From NCBI GenBank assembly GCA_963743575.1, contig CAVUQC010000006.1, positions 11,351 to 75,350 on the forward strand: a stretch of 64,000 bases of DNA, given 5' to 3'. Made by a program: the position numbers and the translations under genes. The notes below the pieces were generated by a model, which was given only the letters and a program-made list of their open reading frames with translations, ran no database searches and was not told the DNA's origin. This stretch comes from DASUPK01 sp963743575 (GTDB lineage Bacteria > Actinomycetota > Thermoleophilia > Solirubrobacterales > 70-9). Every line of letters starts with the position of its first letter. The stretch's first letter is position 1. Positions 54,501-62,453 of this stretch are shown here, piece by piece.

Positions 54501-56798
54501 GTGCCCATGACCTTTCTTCTGGTTCCACTTGATGAAGCGATTGTCTTCCCCGGTGTCACCGCCACGCTGCCGATCGACACCGGCGACGAGGAGCGCGTGT
54601 TCTTGTTGCCGCGTCAGAACGGCGAGTTCGGCCGGATCGGCGTGGTCGCCGAGGTGATCGAGCGCGCCCAGCTGCCGAACGGCGGATGGGCGGCGACCGT
54701 GGTCGGCCTGCATCGCGGTCTGGCCGGCGCCGCGCAGTCGGGCGACGGCGACCAGCTGCGCGTTGACGTGCAGGAGATCCACGACGGCGACCCCGAGGAC
54801 GAGCGCAGTGCCGAGTTGATCCGCGAGTACCGCGCCGTCGTCGAGGAGATCCTCGAGCTGCGAGGCGCGGATGAGCGCATCGGTGCGTTCCTGCGCTCGA
54901 TCGAGGAACCGGGCGCGCTGGCCGACACGGCCAACTTCAGCCCGGATCTCTCGCGCGACCAGAAGCTGAAGCTGCTGGAGACCCTCGACGTGAAGGCCCG
55001 CCTCGAGGCGGCCGTCGAGATGCAGCGCGAGCGCCTGGCTGAGCTTCAGGTCCGAGTCAAGATCCGCGACGACGTCGACTCCGGAGCCCAGAAGCAGCAG
55101 CGCGAGTACTTCCTGCGCAAGCAGATGGAGTCGATCCGCAAGGAGCTCGGCGAGGACGAGGGCGATCTGATCAGCGACTACGAGAAGAAGATCGCCGAGG
55201 CAGAGATGCCCGATGAGGTCGCCGAGCAGGCCGAGCGCGAGCTCCGCCGGCTCGAGCGCCAGGGCGAGCAGTCACCCGAGTCATCCATGATCCGCAGCTA
55301 CCTCGACTGGCTCCTGGCCGTGCCGTGGTCGAAGCGCTCCGAGGAGAGGCTCGACCCCAAGCACACTCGGGAGGTCCTCGACGAGGACCATGCTGGCCTC
55401 GACGACGTGAAGCGGCGCATCACCGAGTTCATCTCGGTTCGCAAGCTGCGCGAGGAGCGCGGGGTGGAGGACGATTCGCGCGCCAACGGTGCGATCCTCA
55501 CCCTGGTCGGTCCTCCCGGCACCGGCAAGACCTCGATCGGCGAGTCCGTCGCTCGTTCCCTGGGGCGTGAGTTCGTTCGCCTGTCCCTGGGCGGGATCCA
55601 CGACGAGGCCGAGATCCGGGGCCATCGGCGCACCTACATCGGCGCGCTGCCCGGCCGGATCGTTCGCGCTCTGCGCGACGCGAAGACGATCAACCCGGTG
55701 ATCCTGCTGGACGAGGTCGACAAGGTCGGCGCGGATTGGCGCGGGGATCCCTCCGCGGCGCTGCTCGAGGTCCTCGACCCGGCGCAGAACCATTCCTTCC
55801 GCGATCACTACCTCGACGTCGAGGTGGACCTCTCCGAGGTCGTCTTCCTGGCGACCGCGAACATGGTCGACACGATCCCGGCGCCGCTGCTGGATCGGAT
55901 GGAGGTCATTCGCTTCGACGGCTACACCACCGAGGAGAAGCTCGCGATTGCGCGCGGCTACCTCTGGCCCCGCCAGGTGAAGCGCAACGGCCTCCGCGAC
56001 GAAGAGGTCGAGGCCTCCGACGCGATCCTGCGAAAGGTGATCACCGAGTACACCCGCGAGGCGGGCGTGCGCCAGCTCGAGCGCGAGCTCGGCAAGCTGC
56101 TGCGCCGCGAGGCGACTCGGATCGCCTCAGGCGAGGCGGAGGCGCCGATCTCGATCGAGACCGACGAGGTGGTCGACGCTCTCGGCCGGCAGAAGTTCTT
56201 CCAGGAGTCCGTGGAGCGCACGGCGATCCCGGGCGTGGCCACCGGTCTGGCGGTCACCGGCACCGGCGGCGACGTGCTCTTCATTGAGGCGACCGCCATG
56301 GAGGGCGACAAGGGCCTGGTGCTCACCGGCCAGCTGGGCGACGTGATGAAGGAGTCGGCGCGGATCGCGCTCTCCTACGTCAGCTCGCACGCCGATGAGC
56401 TCGGCATCGACACCGAGGATTTGGGGCGCGAGTTCCACGTGCATGTCCCGGCCGGTGCGATCCCGAAGGACGGCCCGAGCGCCGGCACCGCGATGACGAC
56501 CTCCCTGGCCTCGCTGCTCAGCGGGCGCCCGGTCAAGCACACCGTCGGGATGACCGGCGAGGTCACGCTCCAGGGCCGGGTTCTGCCGATCGGCGGGCTG
56601 AAGCAGAAGGTGCTCGCCGCTCACGCGGCCGGGCTCACCGAGGTGATCCTCCCGGAGCGCAACCGCGGCGACCTCGACGAGGTCCCCGAGGAGGTGCGCG
56701 AGGAGATGACCTTCCACCCGGTGATGAGCATCGGCGAGGTCCTCGACCACGCCCTCGAGCCGGCCGAGCGCGGAGCTGATGTCGCCCCGGTGTCGTAG
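54501..56798 (+). CDS. lon: ATP-dependent Lon protease
   Basis: A 765-residue Lon. The N-terminal substrate-binding domain starts MTFLLVPLDEAIVFPGVT; the AAA+ module has LVGPPGTGKTSIGESVAR, Walker B PVILLDEVDKVGADWRG, and sensor ATANMVDTIPAPLLDRMEVI; protease Ser is in DGPSAGTAMTTSL near residue 655 and the Lys in TLQGRVLPIGGLKQKVLAAH. The GTG at 54501 is used; an ATG two codons later is equally likely. No CIRCE or HAIR-type operator was noticed. It overlaps the HxlR gene by 20 bases. Confidence 0.97.
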   Translation: MPMTFLLVPLDEAIVFPGVTATLPIDTGDEERVFLLPRQNGEFGRIGVVAEVIERAQLPNGGWAATVVGLHRGLAGAAQSGDGDQLRVDVQEIHDGDPEDERSAELIREYRAVVEEILELRGADERIGAFLRSIEEPGALADTANFSPDLSRDQKLKLLETLDVKARLEAAVEMQRERLAELQVRVKIRDDVDSGAQKQQREYFLRKQMESIRKELGEDEGDLISDYEKKIAEAEMPDEVAEQAERELRRLERQGEQSPESSMIRSYLDWLLAVPWSKRSEERLDPKHTREVLDEDHAGLDDVKRRITEFISVRKLREERGVEDDSRANGAILTLVGPPGTGKTSIGESVARSLGREFVRLSLGGIHDEAEIRGHRRTYIGALPGRIVRALRDAKTINPVILLDEVDKVGADWRGDPSAALLEVLDPAQNHSFRDHYLDVEVDLSEVVFLATANMVDTIPAPLLDRMEVIRFDGYTTEEKLAIARGYLWPRQVKRNGLRDEEVEASDAILRKVITEYTREAGVRQLERELGKLLRREATRIASGEAEAPISIETDEVVDALGRQKFFQESVERTAIPGVATGLAVTGTGGDVLFIEATAMEGDKGLVLTGQLGDVMKESARIALSYVSSHADELGIDTEDLGREFHVHVPAGAIPKDGPSAGTAMTTSLASLLSGRPVKHTVGMTGEVTLQGRVLPIGGLKQKVLAAHAAGLTEVILPERNRGDLDEVPEEVREEMTFHPVMSIGEVLDHALEPAERGADVAPVS

Positions 56799-57093
56799 CT
56801 GCGCGCCGGTCCCGCGCGAGGTTCGCTCGGTGGCGGCCCTGCTGGAGCGGCGCTGGACGCTGGGCACGATCTACGCCTGCTCCAGCGGCGCGGTTCGGTT
56901 CAACGAGTTTCGCCAGTCGCTGCCGGGCATCTCCCCGACGACGCTCTCGGACCGCCTCGACCAGCTCGAGGCGGCCGGGATCGTGGAACGGCAGCTTGTT
57001 CCCGGCCGGCCCCCACACGCCGAGTACCGGCTGACGGCGACGGGGAAGCGGCTGGCCGAGGCCGTTTCGGGCCTGCTTCGCCAGCCCGCCTAG
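56779..57093 (+). CDS. HxlR-family transcriptional regulator
   Basis: A 104-residue winged-helix protein of the HxlR/MarR-like type: CAPVPREVRSVAALLERRWT, FNEFRQSLPGISPTTLSDRL and LEAAGIVERQLVPGRPP (helices 3-4 and wing) followed by YRLTATGKRLAEAV. Cys near residue 5-8 could be a redox sensor. It starts inside the end of lon and precedes the flavodoxin-fold reductase by 59 bases, a plausible target. Confidence 0.88.
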   Translation: MSPRCRSCAPVPREVRSVAALLERRWTLGTIYACSSGAVRFNEFRQSLPGISPTTLSDRLDQLEAAGIVERQLVPGRPPHAEYRLTATGKRLAEAVSGLLRQPA

Positions 57094-57152
57094 CTAGCGC
57101 CCGCTGAGCTCCGCGCGTTGTAACGCCCGCCGCGATCTCCAGACTGCGCCGC

Positions 57153-57938
57153 ATGCACATACCCAAGAACATCCAGAGCTTCATCGACAGGCACGCCGAC
57201 GAGGCGCCCACGAAATACGACGATCTGCGCGCCGTCGTCTTCAACGGGACCCTGAAGCGCTCACCCGAGCCCAGCCAGACCGAGGCGCTGCTGGCGATTC
57301 CCCGGGGAATCATGGAGCGCGTGGGCGTGAAGCTCGACCTGATCCGCACGGTTGATCATGTGATTCCGCCCGGCGTCTGGCCCGATATGACCGAGCACGG
57401 CTACGAGCAGGACGACTTCCCGAAGATCTACCGCGAGCTGGTGGAGCCGGCCAACATCCTGATGATCGCGGGCCCGATCTGGCTGGGCGATCAGGCATCA
57501 CCGACGCGCCGGATCATCGAGCGCCTCTACGCCTACTCCGGAGAGGTGAACGAAGCCGGCCAGTGGTCCTACTACGGGAAGGTAGGCGGCGCGGTCACGA
57601 CTGGGAACGAGGACGGGGGCAAGCACGTCAGCGCCCAGGTCCTCTACGCGCTTCAGCACATCGGCGTCACGATCCCGCCTCAGACGGACTCGTACTGGAA
57701 CGGCGAGGCCGGCCCCGGCGATTCCTACGCCGACCCGGGCAGCGGCGGCCCCGAGAACGCCTGGACCACCCGGAACGCGACGTTCATGACCTGGAACATC
57801 CTCCACTTCGCGCGCATGCTTAAGGACGCGGGCGGCGTCCCGGCCCACGGAAATTCCACCTTCGACTGGGATCTCTCGATGCCCGACCATCCGAACCCCG
57901 AGTACCGCGCGCCCGGCAAGCGGTCCTCCAAGTCGTAG
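57153..57938 (+). CDS. NAD(P)H-dependent FMN reductase-like flavoprotein
   Basis: A 261-residue flavodoxin-like-fold protein. RAVVFNGTLKRSPEPSQTEA holds the FMN phosphate loop; ILMIAGPIWLGDQASPTRRI and VGGAVTTGNEDGGKHVSAQV are the second and third flavin loops. The long C-terminal part (YWNGEAGPGDSYADPGSGGP) is unusual for short reductases. CAGACT ends seven bases before the ATG. HxlR-type regulators often control such oxidoreductases. Confidence 0.85.
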   Translation: MHIPKNIQSFIDRHADEAPTKYDDLRAVVFNGTLKRSPEPSQTEALLAIPRGIMERVGVKLDLIRTVDHVIPPGVWPDMTEHGYEQDDFPKIYRELVEPANILMIAGPIWLGDQASPTRRIIERLYAYSGEVNEAGQWSYYGKVGGAVTTGNEDGGKHVSAQVLYALQHIGVTIPPQTDSYWNGEAGPGDSYADPGSGGPENAWTTRNATFMTWNILHFARMLKDAGGVPAHGNSTFDWDLSMPDHPNPEYRAPGKRSSKS

Positions 57939-57948
57939 AGTCATCCAA

Positions 57949-58356
57949 ATGAATACGAGCCAACAGGAGTCAAACGGCGCAACGCGGGTCGCCTACATCC
58001 TCGGCGTGCCCCTCGCCGACGATGTGGAGCGGCAATGGCCGCAGATGGGGGAGGTCGTGCGCAGCAGCGAGCTGGTCGCGAGTGTCGAGGGCAACTTTCC
58101 CGAGCTCACGCTGGAGGTCGGGAGACGGCTGCAGCTCGATGATGTGATCGTCGTCGAGTGGACCTGCAATTACGGTGACGGACGCCTGTATCGGAACGTG
58201 ACCATCGGCGAGCTGGAGGATGGGAAAGCCGTGCGGGTGACCGACTACTGGGGTGAGCCCACCGAAACCCCCGAATGGCGCCGGCCGATGACCGCCGCGC
58301 TGGACATGCCCGGCGACGGCATCTGGCCCGACAACGAGCACCTCGGGCACTACTAG
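57949..58356 (+). CDS. SnoaL/NTF2-like protein
   Basis: A 135-residue alpha+beta barrel of the NTF2/SnoaL type: LQLDDVIVVEWTCNYGDGRL and YRNVTIGELEDGKAVRVTDY near the middle are typical, and the last 30 residues are polar (WPDNEHLGHY). TAGAGT ends seven bases before the ATG. Function cannot be read from the sequence. It is followed by a bidirectional terminator. Confidence 0.75.
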   Translation: MNTSQQESNGATRVAYILGVPLADDVERQWPQMGEVVRSSELVASVEGNFPELTLEVGRRLQLDDVIVVEWTCNYGDGRLYRNVTIGELEDGKAVRVTDYWGEPTETPEWRRPMTAALDMPGDGIWPDNEHLGHY

Positions 58357-58370
58357 AGACCGACCCGAGC

Positions 58371-58403
58371 GTGGAGCGGGCGCCGGATCGACGCCCGCTC
58401 CAC
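58371..58403. terminator. Bidirectional hairpin between converging genes
   Basis: A perfect 12-bp inverted repeat (arms 58371-58382 and 58392-58403, GTGGAGCGGGCG) with a nine-base loop, midway between the SnoaL-like stop and the exported-protein stop on the other strand. Confidence 0.7.
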
Positions 58404-58421
58404 AGTTCGGAATGCCGCTCG

Positions 58422-58829
58422 TTACTTGATCGTCTGGCAGGTCACCTGGACGGTGAGGTTCGAGCCGGTCAGGTCCGTCGCACCTCGCGCCGTGTAGCCG
58501 TTTCCGTCGCGCTTGATGTCCATGAGCTGCAGCTGGTCGGCCTGTGGGTCAACGATGCCGGTACCTCCCCAGAACGCTCCGCCGCCGACCGCGGTGCCCT
58601 GGTCGCACTGCTTGCTGACCGAGAGCACGTCGTAGTTGCCGTTGTCGCTGATCTGCCCCGGATCGTTGGTGGTGGCCGTGACCGTGGTGGTCGTGACCAC
58701 GGGGTGAGCAGCCTTGTGCTTCTTCTTGCCGATCGCGATCCCGCCGAAGGTGGCGATCAGCGCGATCATCGCGATCGCGATCGCCGCGAGCGTCAACACC
58801 GGCGGCCGGCTCGATGAGAGCTTCTTCAT
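58422..58829 (-). CDS. Exported or membrane-anchored protein, unknown
   Basis: A 135-residue protein with an N-terminal hydrophobic anchor (TLAAIAIAMIALIATFGGIA), a Lys-rich turn, and an outside beta-rich domain with two cysteines (SVSKQCDQGTAVGGGAFWGG and LTVQVTCQTIK). GGAGACGG precedes the ATG. It faces away from the leader region at 59038. No family recognised. Confidence 0.65.
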   Translation of the reverse strand: MKKLSSSRPPVLTLAAIAIAMIALIATFGGIAIGKKKHKAAHPVVTTTTVTATTNDPGQISDNGNYDVLSVSKQCDQGTAVGGGAFWGGTGIVDPQADQLQLMDIKRDGNGYTARGATDLTGSNLTVQVTCQTIK

Positions 58830-59037
58830 TTCCGTCTCCGTTCTGAAACGTCAGAGACCAGCTTTGCGGCCAAGCCTTGAGAGCCCCTGCGCCCCGTTGC
58901 CGTTTACCCCACTGCAAGCGTGGGCTGGTTCACGAGTGCCGCCCAGCGACCGTATTTGGGGCGAGTGACTCGGCGCATCCGTAGTAGCCCGCGAAGGCTG
59001 GGCTGCCGCCCTGGTCGATGGACTCGCGGCCGCGGTC

Positions 59038-59200
59038 GGAGAACTACGGAACCGCCCGAAGATGGTCCATTCTGCCCATATCGGACGGAGGCGTCCCGGG
59101 TTACGGTGGCCACAGCGGTGGCAATCCGGTCGCCGTCCTGACTCGGGAGACGCGGGCGAGCATGTTCGCGCGGCTGACCCTGGCCGAGGAAAGGCTGATC
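59038..59200 (+). promoter_or_regulatory. Conserved leader, copy A
   Basis: A 163-base upstream region duplicated before the paralog at 61291. It contains CCATATCGGAC (promoter-like), CCGGGTTA, CAGCGGTGGCAATCCGG, a CCTG-ACT-CGGG stem and an identical 36-base block ending in the ribosome site GAGGAAAGG. Differences from copy B include complementary pairs (see findings). Confidence 0.55.
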
Positions 59201-59665
59201 ATGGATCGCACCAAACCGCTTCTCGCACTGGCGCTTGGGGCCCTCGCCCTGCTCCCGGTCGCTGCCGCTCAGGCCGCTACAGCGGCCCCCAACGCGCTCA
59301 GCTTCTCATCCAGCCTCGGTGTCGCGTCGGCGCCGCAGACGGTCATCTACGTAGGCCCGCCTGCCAGGGTCGGCATCGACGGCCAGACCTTTCAAAGCCA
59401 CCCCTTCTCCCAAACGAACGACGGCTGCAACTCGCTGCCCGCGTCCGGCAACGGACAATGCGCCGTCTCGGTGACCTTCACGCCCAACATCGCCGGCGCG
59501 ACGACCCATGCGACCCTCGCGTTCACCGACGGGGTGTCGATCGCGTACGCGTCGGCAAGCCTGACCGGCGTCGCGGCGGGCAATGCCGGCGGAAAGGGAA
59601 AGAAGTGCCACAAGAAGGGCAAGAAGGCTTCAGCCGCCAAGAAGTGCAAGAAGAAGAAGCATTGA
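59201..59665 (+). CDS. Secreted beta-sandwich (choice-of-anchor-D/HYDIN-like) protein with Lys/Cys tail
   Basis: A 154-residue secreted protein. A signal peptide (KPLLALALGALALLPVAAAQ) precedes a single immunoglobulin-like repeat: APNALSFSSSLGVASAPQTV, then NGQCAVSVTFTPNIAGATTH and ATLAFTDGVS, the choice-of-anchor-D/ASPM-SPD-2-Hydin pattern, with one disulfide-like Cys pair. The C-terminus is a basic tail (KKCHKKGKKASAAKKCKKKK). AGGAAAGG before the ATG fits. The next gene starts on its stop codon (TTGA). Confidence 0.75.
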   Translation: MDRTKPLLALALGALALLPVAAAQAATAAPNALSFSSSLGVASAPQTVIYVGPPARVGIDGQTFQSHPFSQTNDGCNSLPASGNGQCAVSVTFTPNIAGATTHATLAFTDGVSIAYASASLTGVAAGNAGGKGKKCHKKGKKASAAKKCKKKKH

Positions 59666-60327
59666 GCCGAGCTGCGGTCGGACGCAGGTGGCTGGCCGTC
59701 TCGGCAGCGACCGTCTTGAGCAGCGCCGGATTGTTCGGGGTGGTGAGCGCTTCCGCCCAGGCCGCAACCACACTCGGTCAGACCGGGCCTCCCGGGACTT
59801 GCAGCGACGGCTTCGGCCAGGTCCAGGACGCCGGCGGTAGCGCTCCGGGCTACACGGTTCCTGTCGACGGAATGATCACGTCGTTCTCGGCGGCAAGCGA
59901 TTCGGGATCCCATCAGGTCAAGCTGCTGGTCCTGCAGCCGGTATCGGGCACGACGTACAACGTCGTCGCGAAGAGCAATGCGGGCACCTTCACCACGGCG
60001 GGGGTGCAGACCTTCTCCACACAACTCCCGGTGAAGGCCGGCCAGGTGATCGGCGACTGGGGCTACATCTGTGGCGTTGGCACAAGCAATGCTGCGGACC
60101 ACTTCCACTATTTCGGTGGCGCCGACCCCACGCTCGGCGCACCCCAGGCCTTTTCCACGGCGGGGCCGACAGGCGCCAGGGCCAATCTGAGCGCCACTCT
60201 CGAGCCGTCGATGGCAGCCGCTGGACCCACTGGTGAGCAGGCCGCGGCGCTCAAGAAGTGCAAGAGGAAGCACTCCGCGAAGGCCCGCAGGAAGTGCAGG
60301 CGGAAGGCGAAGCGGCTGCCGGTCTGA
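59662..60327 (+). CDS. Secreted protein with Arg/Lys/Cys tail, coupled to the preceding gene
   Basis: A 221-residue exported protein. Signal peptide WLAVSAATVLSSAGLFGVVS, then a beta-rich domain (TLGQTGPPGTCSDGFGQVQD, YTVPVDGMITSFSAASDSGS, VGTSNAADHFHYFGGADPTL), and a basic tail (ALKKCKRKHSAKARRKCRRK). The TTG start overlaps the previous stop (TTGA), so it is translated from the same mRNA. Its family is not recognised. Confidence 0.68.
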   Translation: MSRAAVGRRWLAVSAATVLSSAGLFGVVSASAQAATTLGQTGPPGTCSDGFGQVQDAGGSAPGYTVPVDGMITSFSAASDSGSHQVKLLVLQPVSGTTYNVVAKSNAGTFTTAGVQTFSTQLPVKAGQVIGDWGYICGVGTSNAADHFHYFGGADPTLGAPQAFSTAGPTGARANLSATLEPSMAAAGPTGEQAAALKKCKRKHSAKARRKCRRKAKRLPV

Positions 60328-60344
60328 TCACAGACCTCACGCTT

Positions 60345-61115
60345 CTAGTCGTTGCCGCCGCGGACAACGGATGGCGGCCGCTGGAGCAGCGCCGCCACAG
60401 CGGCGGCGCGGTTTCGGACGCCGAGCTTCTCGTAGGCATGTGCGATGTGGTTCTGCGCCGTGTGCACCGAGATCGACAGGTCATCGGCGATTTGGCCGGC
60501 TGAGCGTCCCTGCACCAGGAGGTGGGCGACCTCGGCCTCTCTGCTGGTCAGCCCAAACGCACGCAGATTCGGTTCGCCGAGGGGGTCCAGGTCCTCCCGC
60601 AATCGGGCATCGAGGAAGGCTTGGATCAGGTTGGGGCGCACCAGCTCGATCAGCTCGCGGTCGTGATCGCTGAAGCCGCGTTGCCCGCGGTTCATCGCCA
60701 CGCCGATCGCCTTTCCCGGAGGCGAGGGGAGCGCGAAGCTGAGCTGATCCTCGGCGCCCACCCGAGCGAAGACCTCCCGATAGAGATCGAGGCCGTGCAG
60801 CTCCTCGGCGCTGATCAGGTCCGAGATCGCGGTTGGTGATCCGTCCGACGTCTGGTGATGGCGGATCACCGGATGCTCGTGCGCGTAACGAGCGAAGACC
60901 TCCCCGATCCCCGGGAAGGCCTGCTCCTCAGGGTCCCAGGCCCCAATCGTCTCGCCGGTCGCCATGTCGACCTCCTGATAGGCGATCAGGTCGCATGGAA
61001 CCAGCTCGCGAATTCGGAGCACGGCTCGGGTGTAGGCGTCGAAGTCGGGCGCGGCCTGGACCTCGCGCACGAACTCCAGCGCCTGCCTCAGCTCGTCGGT
61101 CGACAATTCTGCCAA
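60345..61115 (-). CDS. LuxR-type regulator with GAF-like sensor domain
   Basis: A 256-residue regulator: an N-terminal GAF-type domain (residues 15-165; CDLIAYQEVDMATGETIGAW, then EDQLSFALPSPPGKAIGVAM) and a C-terminal LuxR HTH (LTSREAEVAHLLVQGRSAGQ, then SVHTAQNHIAHAYEKLGVRN). It lies on the opposite strand among the three tailed secreted genes and starts only 10 bases from leader copy B. TTG start at 61115 without a clear ribosome site; it could control the neighbours, which is inference. Confidence 0.85.
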   Translation of the reverse strand: MAELSTDELRQALEFVREVQAAPDFDAYTRAVLRIRELVPCDLIAYQEVDMATGETIGAWDPEEQAFPGIGEVFARYAHEHPVIRHHQTSDGSPTAISDLISAEELHGLDLYREVFARVGAEDQLSFALPSPPGKAIGVAMNRGQRGFSDHDRELIELVRPNLIQAFLDARLREDLDPLGEPNLRAFGLTSREAEVAHLLVQGRSAGQIADDLSISVHTAQNHIAHAYEKLGVRNRAAAVAALLQRPPSVVRGGND

Positions 61116-61125
61116 TTGGAGATCC

Positions 61126-61290
61126 GGGGAACTACGGAACCGCCTCGAAGATAGTCAATTCTGGCCATATCGGACTGACGTGTCCCGGGTTACCGTGGCG
61201 ACAGCGGTGGCAATCCGGTCGGCCGTCCTGACTCAGGAGAAGCGGGCGAGGATCTTCGCGCGGCTGACCCTGGCCGAGGAAAGGCTGATC
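61126..61290 (+). promoter_or_regulatory. Conserved leader, copy B
   Basis: A 165-base counterpart of the region at 59038, with the same ordered blocks (GGAACTACGGAACCGCC, CCATATCGGAC, CCCGGGTTAC, ACAGCGGTGGCAATCCGGTC, and an identical 36-base segment with the ribosome site). Confidence 0.55.
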
Positions 61291-61890
61291 GTGGATCGCA
61301 CCAAATTGTTTTTCGCACTCGCACTCGCACTCAGCGCCCTGACCCTGCTCCCGGCCGCTGCCGCTCAGGCCGAAGCGACTTACGAACCCGCCAGTTTCAC
61401 CAATGCGACCTTCACCCCAACCTGCACGTCCGGCACAGGGGAATATCCATGTGTGCCGGGGCAGGACTATCAGAGCAGCGTCCGTATTGCGGTCCAAGAA
61501 AGCTGTCGGGGCGACCTTGCCAGCCTCCCCGGCGGCATAGCTCCCTCCGGCTTGAGGGACCCCGGCGTGTACGGCGGGTACGTCGCCGGGCGCGAGGACA
61601 CCAACGGCTCCGGCGCCATTGTCTACCTCGTAGACCGCACTGAGAATGCGAACTACGTGCTAAATGCTGACCTTTCCCCCAATAAACCGGGATTCACCGG
61701 GACGTGGGAGGTCGTTCAAATACCCGGAGAAGCCCCGATTGACGGTACGGGAAAATATTCCGTAACCGGGCAACGCACTGTTGGCCCGATACCCGGGTGC
61801 AGCGGGCCGGTCAAGAAGAAGAAGTGCAAGAAGAAGCCGGGCAAGAAGTCCGAGGCCCAGTTCGCGAAGAAGAAGAAGTGCAAGAAGTAG
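61291..61890 (+). CDS. Secreted protein with Lys/Cys tail, leader-B paralog
   Basis: A 199-residue exported protein. Signal peptide FFALALALSALTLLPAAAAQ. The mature domain differs from the HYDIN-like paralog (TFTPTCTSGTGEYPCVPGQD, then CRGDLASLPGGIAPSGLRDP and AIVYLVDRTENANYVLNADL) but again has two disulfide-like Cys pairs and ends in a basic tail (PVKKKKCKKKPGKKSEAQFA, then KKKKCKK). GTG at 61291 mirrors the ATG position in copy A. Confidence 0.65.
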   Translation: MDRTKLFFALALALSALTLLPAAAAQAEATYEPASFTNATFTPTCTSGTGEYPCVPGQDYQSSVRIAVQESCRGDLASLPGGIAPSGLRDPGVYGGYVAGREDTNGSGAIVYLVDRTENANYVLNADLSPNKPGFTGTWEVVQIPGEAPIDGTGKYSVTGQRTVGPIPGCSGPVKKKKCKKKPGKKSEAQFAKKKKCKK

Positions 61891-61917
61891 CACTGAGCTC
61901 GAGTTGCAGGCACTTCA

Positions 61918-61958
61918 TGCCGGAGGAGGGACTCGAACCCCCGACACGCGGATTGTGA
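61918..61958 (-). other. 3'-half tRNA fragment (possible attachment-site scar)
   Basis: Read on the minus strand: loop TCACAA, TCCGC stem half, GGGGG-TTCGAGT-CCCTC T arm and CTCCGGC acceptor strand with discriminator A. No matching 5' half (GCCGGAG expected) is found nearby, and the anticodon stem does not pair, so this is not a working tRNA. The fragment begins at the anticodon loop, the classic crossover point of tRNA-integrating elements. Confidence 0.6.
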
Positions 61959-62094
61959 TGACGGCGAGGAGGGGTCATCTGAGGCGGGGGAGGCGTAGCT
62001 CAGGCGTGCTGAGGTGCTCTCAGTTCGGCCCGAAGTCGGAAGTTAGACGCACCGTTTCGATCCGGCCCGGGGTGTTCCGTGACCTTGCATATCG

Positions 62095-62319
62095 ATGAGT
62101 GACGCCCGAGAGATTGAGCTGGTGTTCGAGCCTCTCGAGGAGGGTGGCTACCACGTGTACGCCCCCGACCTTCCGGGTCTGCATACGCAAGGCGAGGACA
62201 TCGACGATGCCAGCAGGAACGCCGAAGAGGCGCTGACCCTCTATGTGGAGGGCGTTCGCGAGGACGGCGAGTCGCTCGACGCGGGTGTGATTCGCCGGAA
62301 GTTCGCCCTGCCGGCGTGA
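62095..62319 (+). CDS. hicB: HicB-family antitoxin
   Basis: A 74-residue HicB-fold protein: IELVFEPLEEGGYHVYAPDL, PGLHTQGEDIDDASRNAEEA and LTLYVEGVREDGESLD match the partial RNase-H-like antitoxin fold. No DNA-binding C-terminal domain. It normally binds and silences HicA mRNA interferase. The adjacent hicA, starting at a GTG that overlaps the hicB stop, is truncated, so this may be an orphan antitoxin. Confidence 0.85.
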   Translation: MSDAREIELVFEPLEEGGYHVYAPDLPGLHTQGEDIDDASRNAEEALTLYVEGVREDGESLDAGVIRRKFALPA

Positions 62320-62435
62320 CCCCGCGGCAGCCGGTCGTCTCAGGCAAGGTCCTCGTCCGCGCGCTCGAGCGAGACGGCTGGTCAGTCGTTCGCCAGCGCG
62401 GCAGTCACGTGCGACTCGCGCGAAGCGGGCGCGGG
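62316..62435 (+). pseudogene. hicA: Truncated hicA toxin gene
   Basis: GTG at 62316 overlaps the hicB stop by four bases. About 40 residues match the N-terminal half of HicA (PVVSGKVLVRALERDGWSVV, RQRGSHVRLARS), including the catalytic-type His in SHVRL. The second half (TVPLHxELKPGTLxxIL-type) is absent; the frame instead runs antisense through the GNAT-AAA gene. Confidence 0.7.
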
Positions 62436-62453
62436 CTCCCCTGGCCGAACGCG

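Noticed and set aside
54440..54506. CIRCE or HAIR operator upstream of lon
   Set aside because: No inverted repeat of either consensus found in the 55-base gap.
59038..61290. Known riboswitch (cobalamin, c-di-GMP or SAM) in the duplicated leader
   Set aside because: Short resemblances such as GGTTACCG and GGAGAC were seen, but the ordered consensus cores of these classes are not present; left unassigned.
61918..61990. A complete tRNA at this place
   Set aside because: Only the 3' half matches; the anticodon stem does not pair and the 5' acceptor strand is absent.
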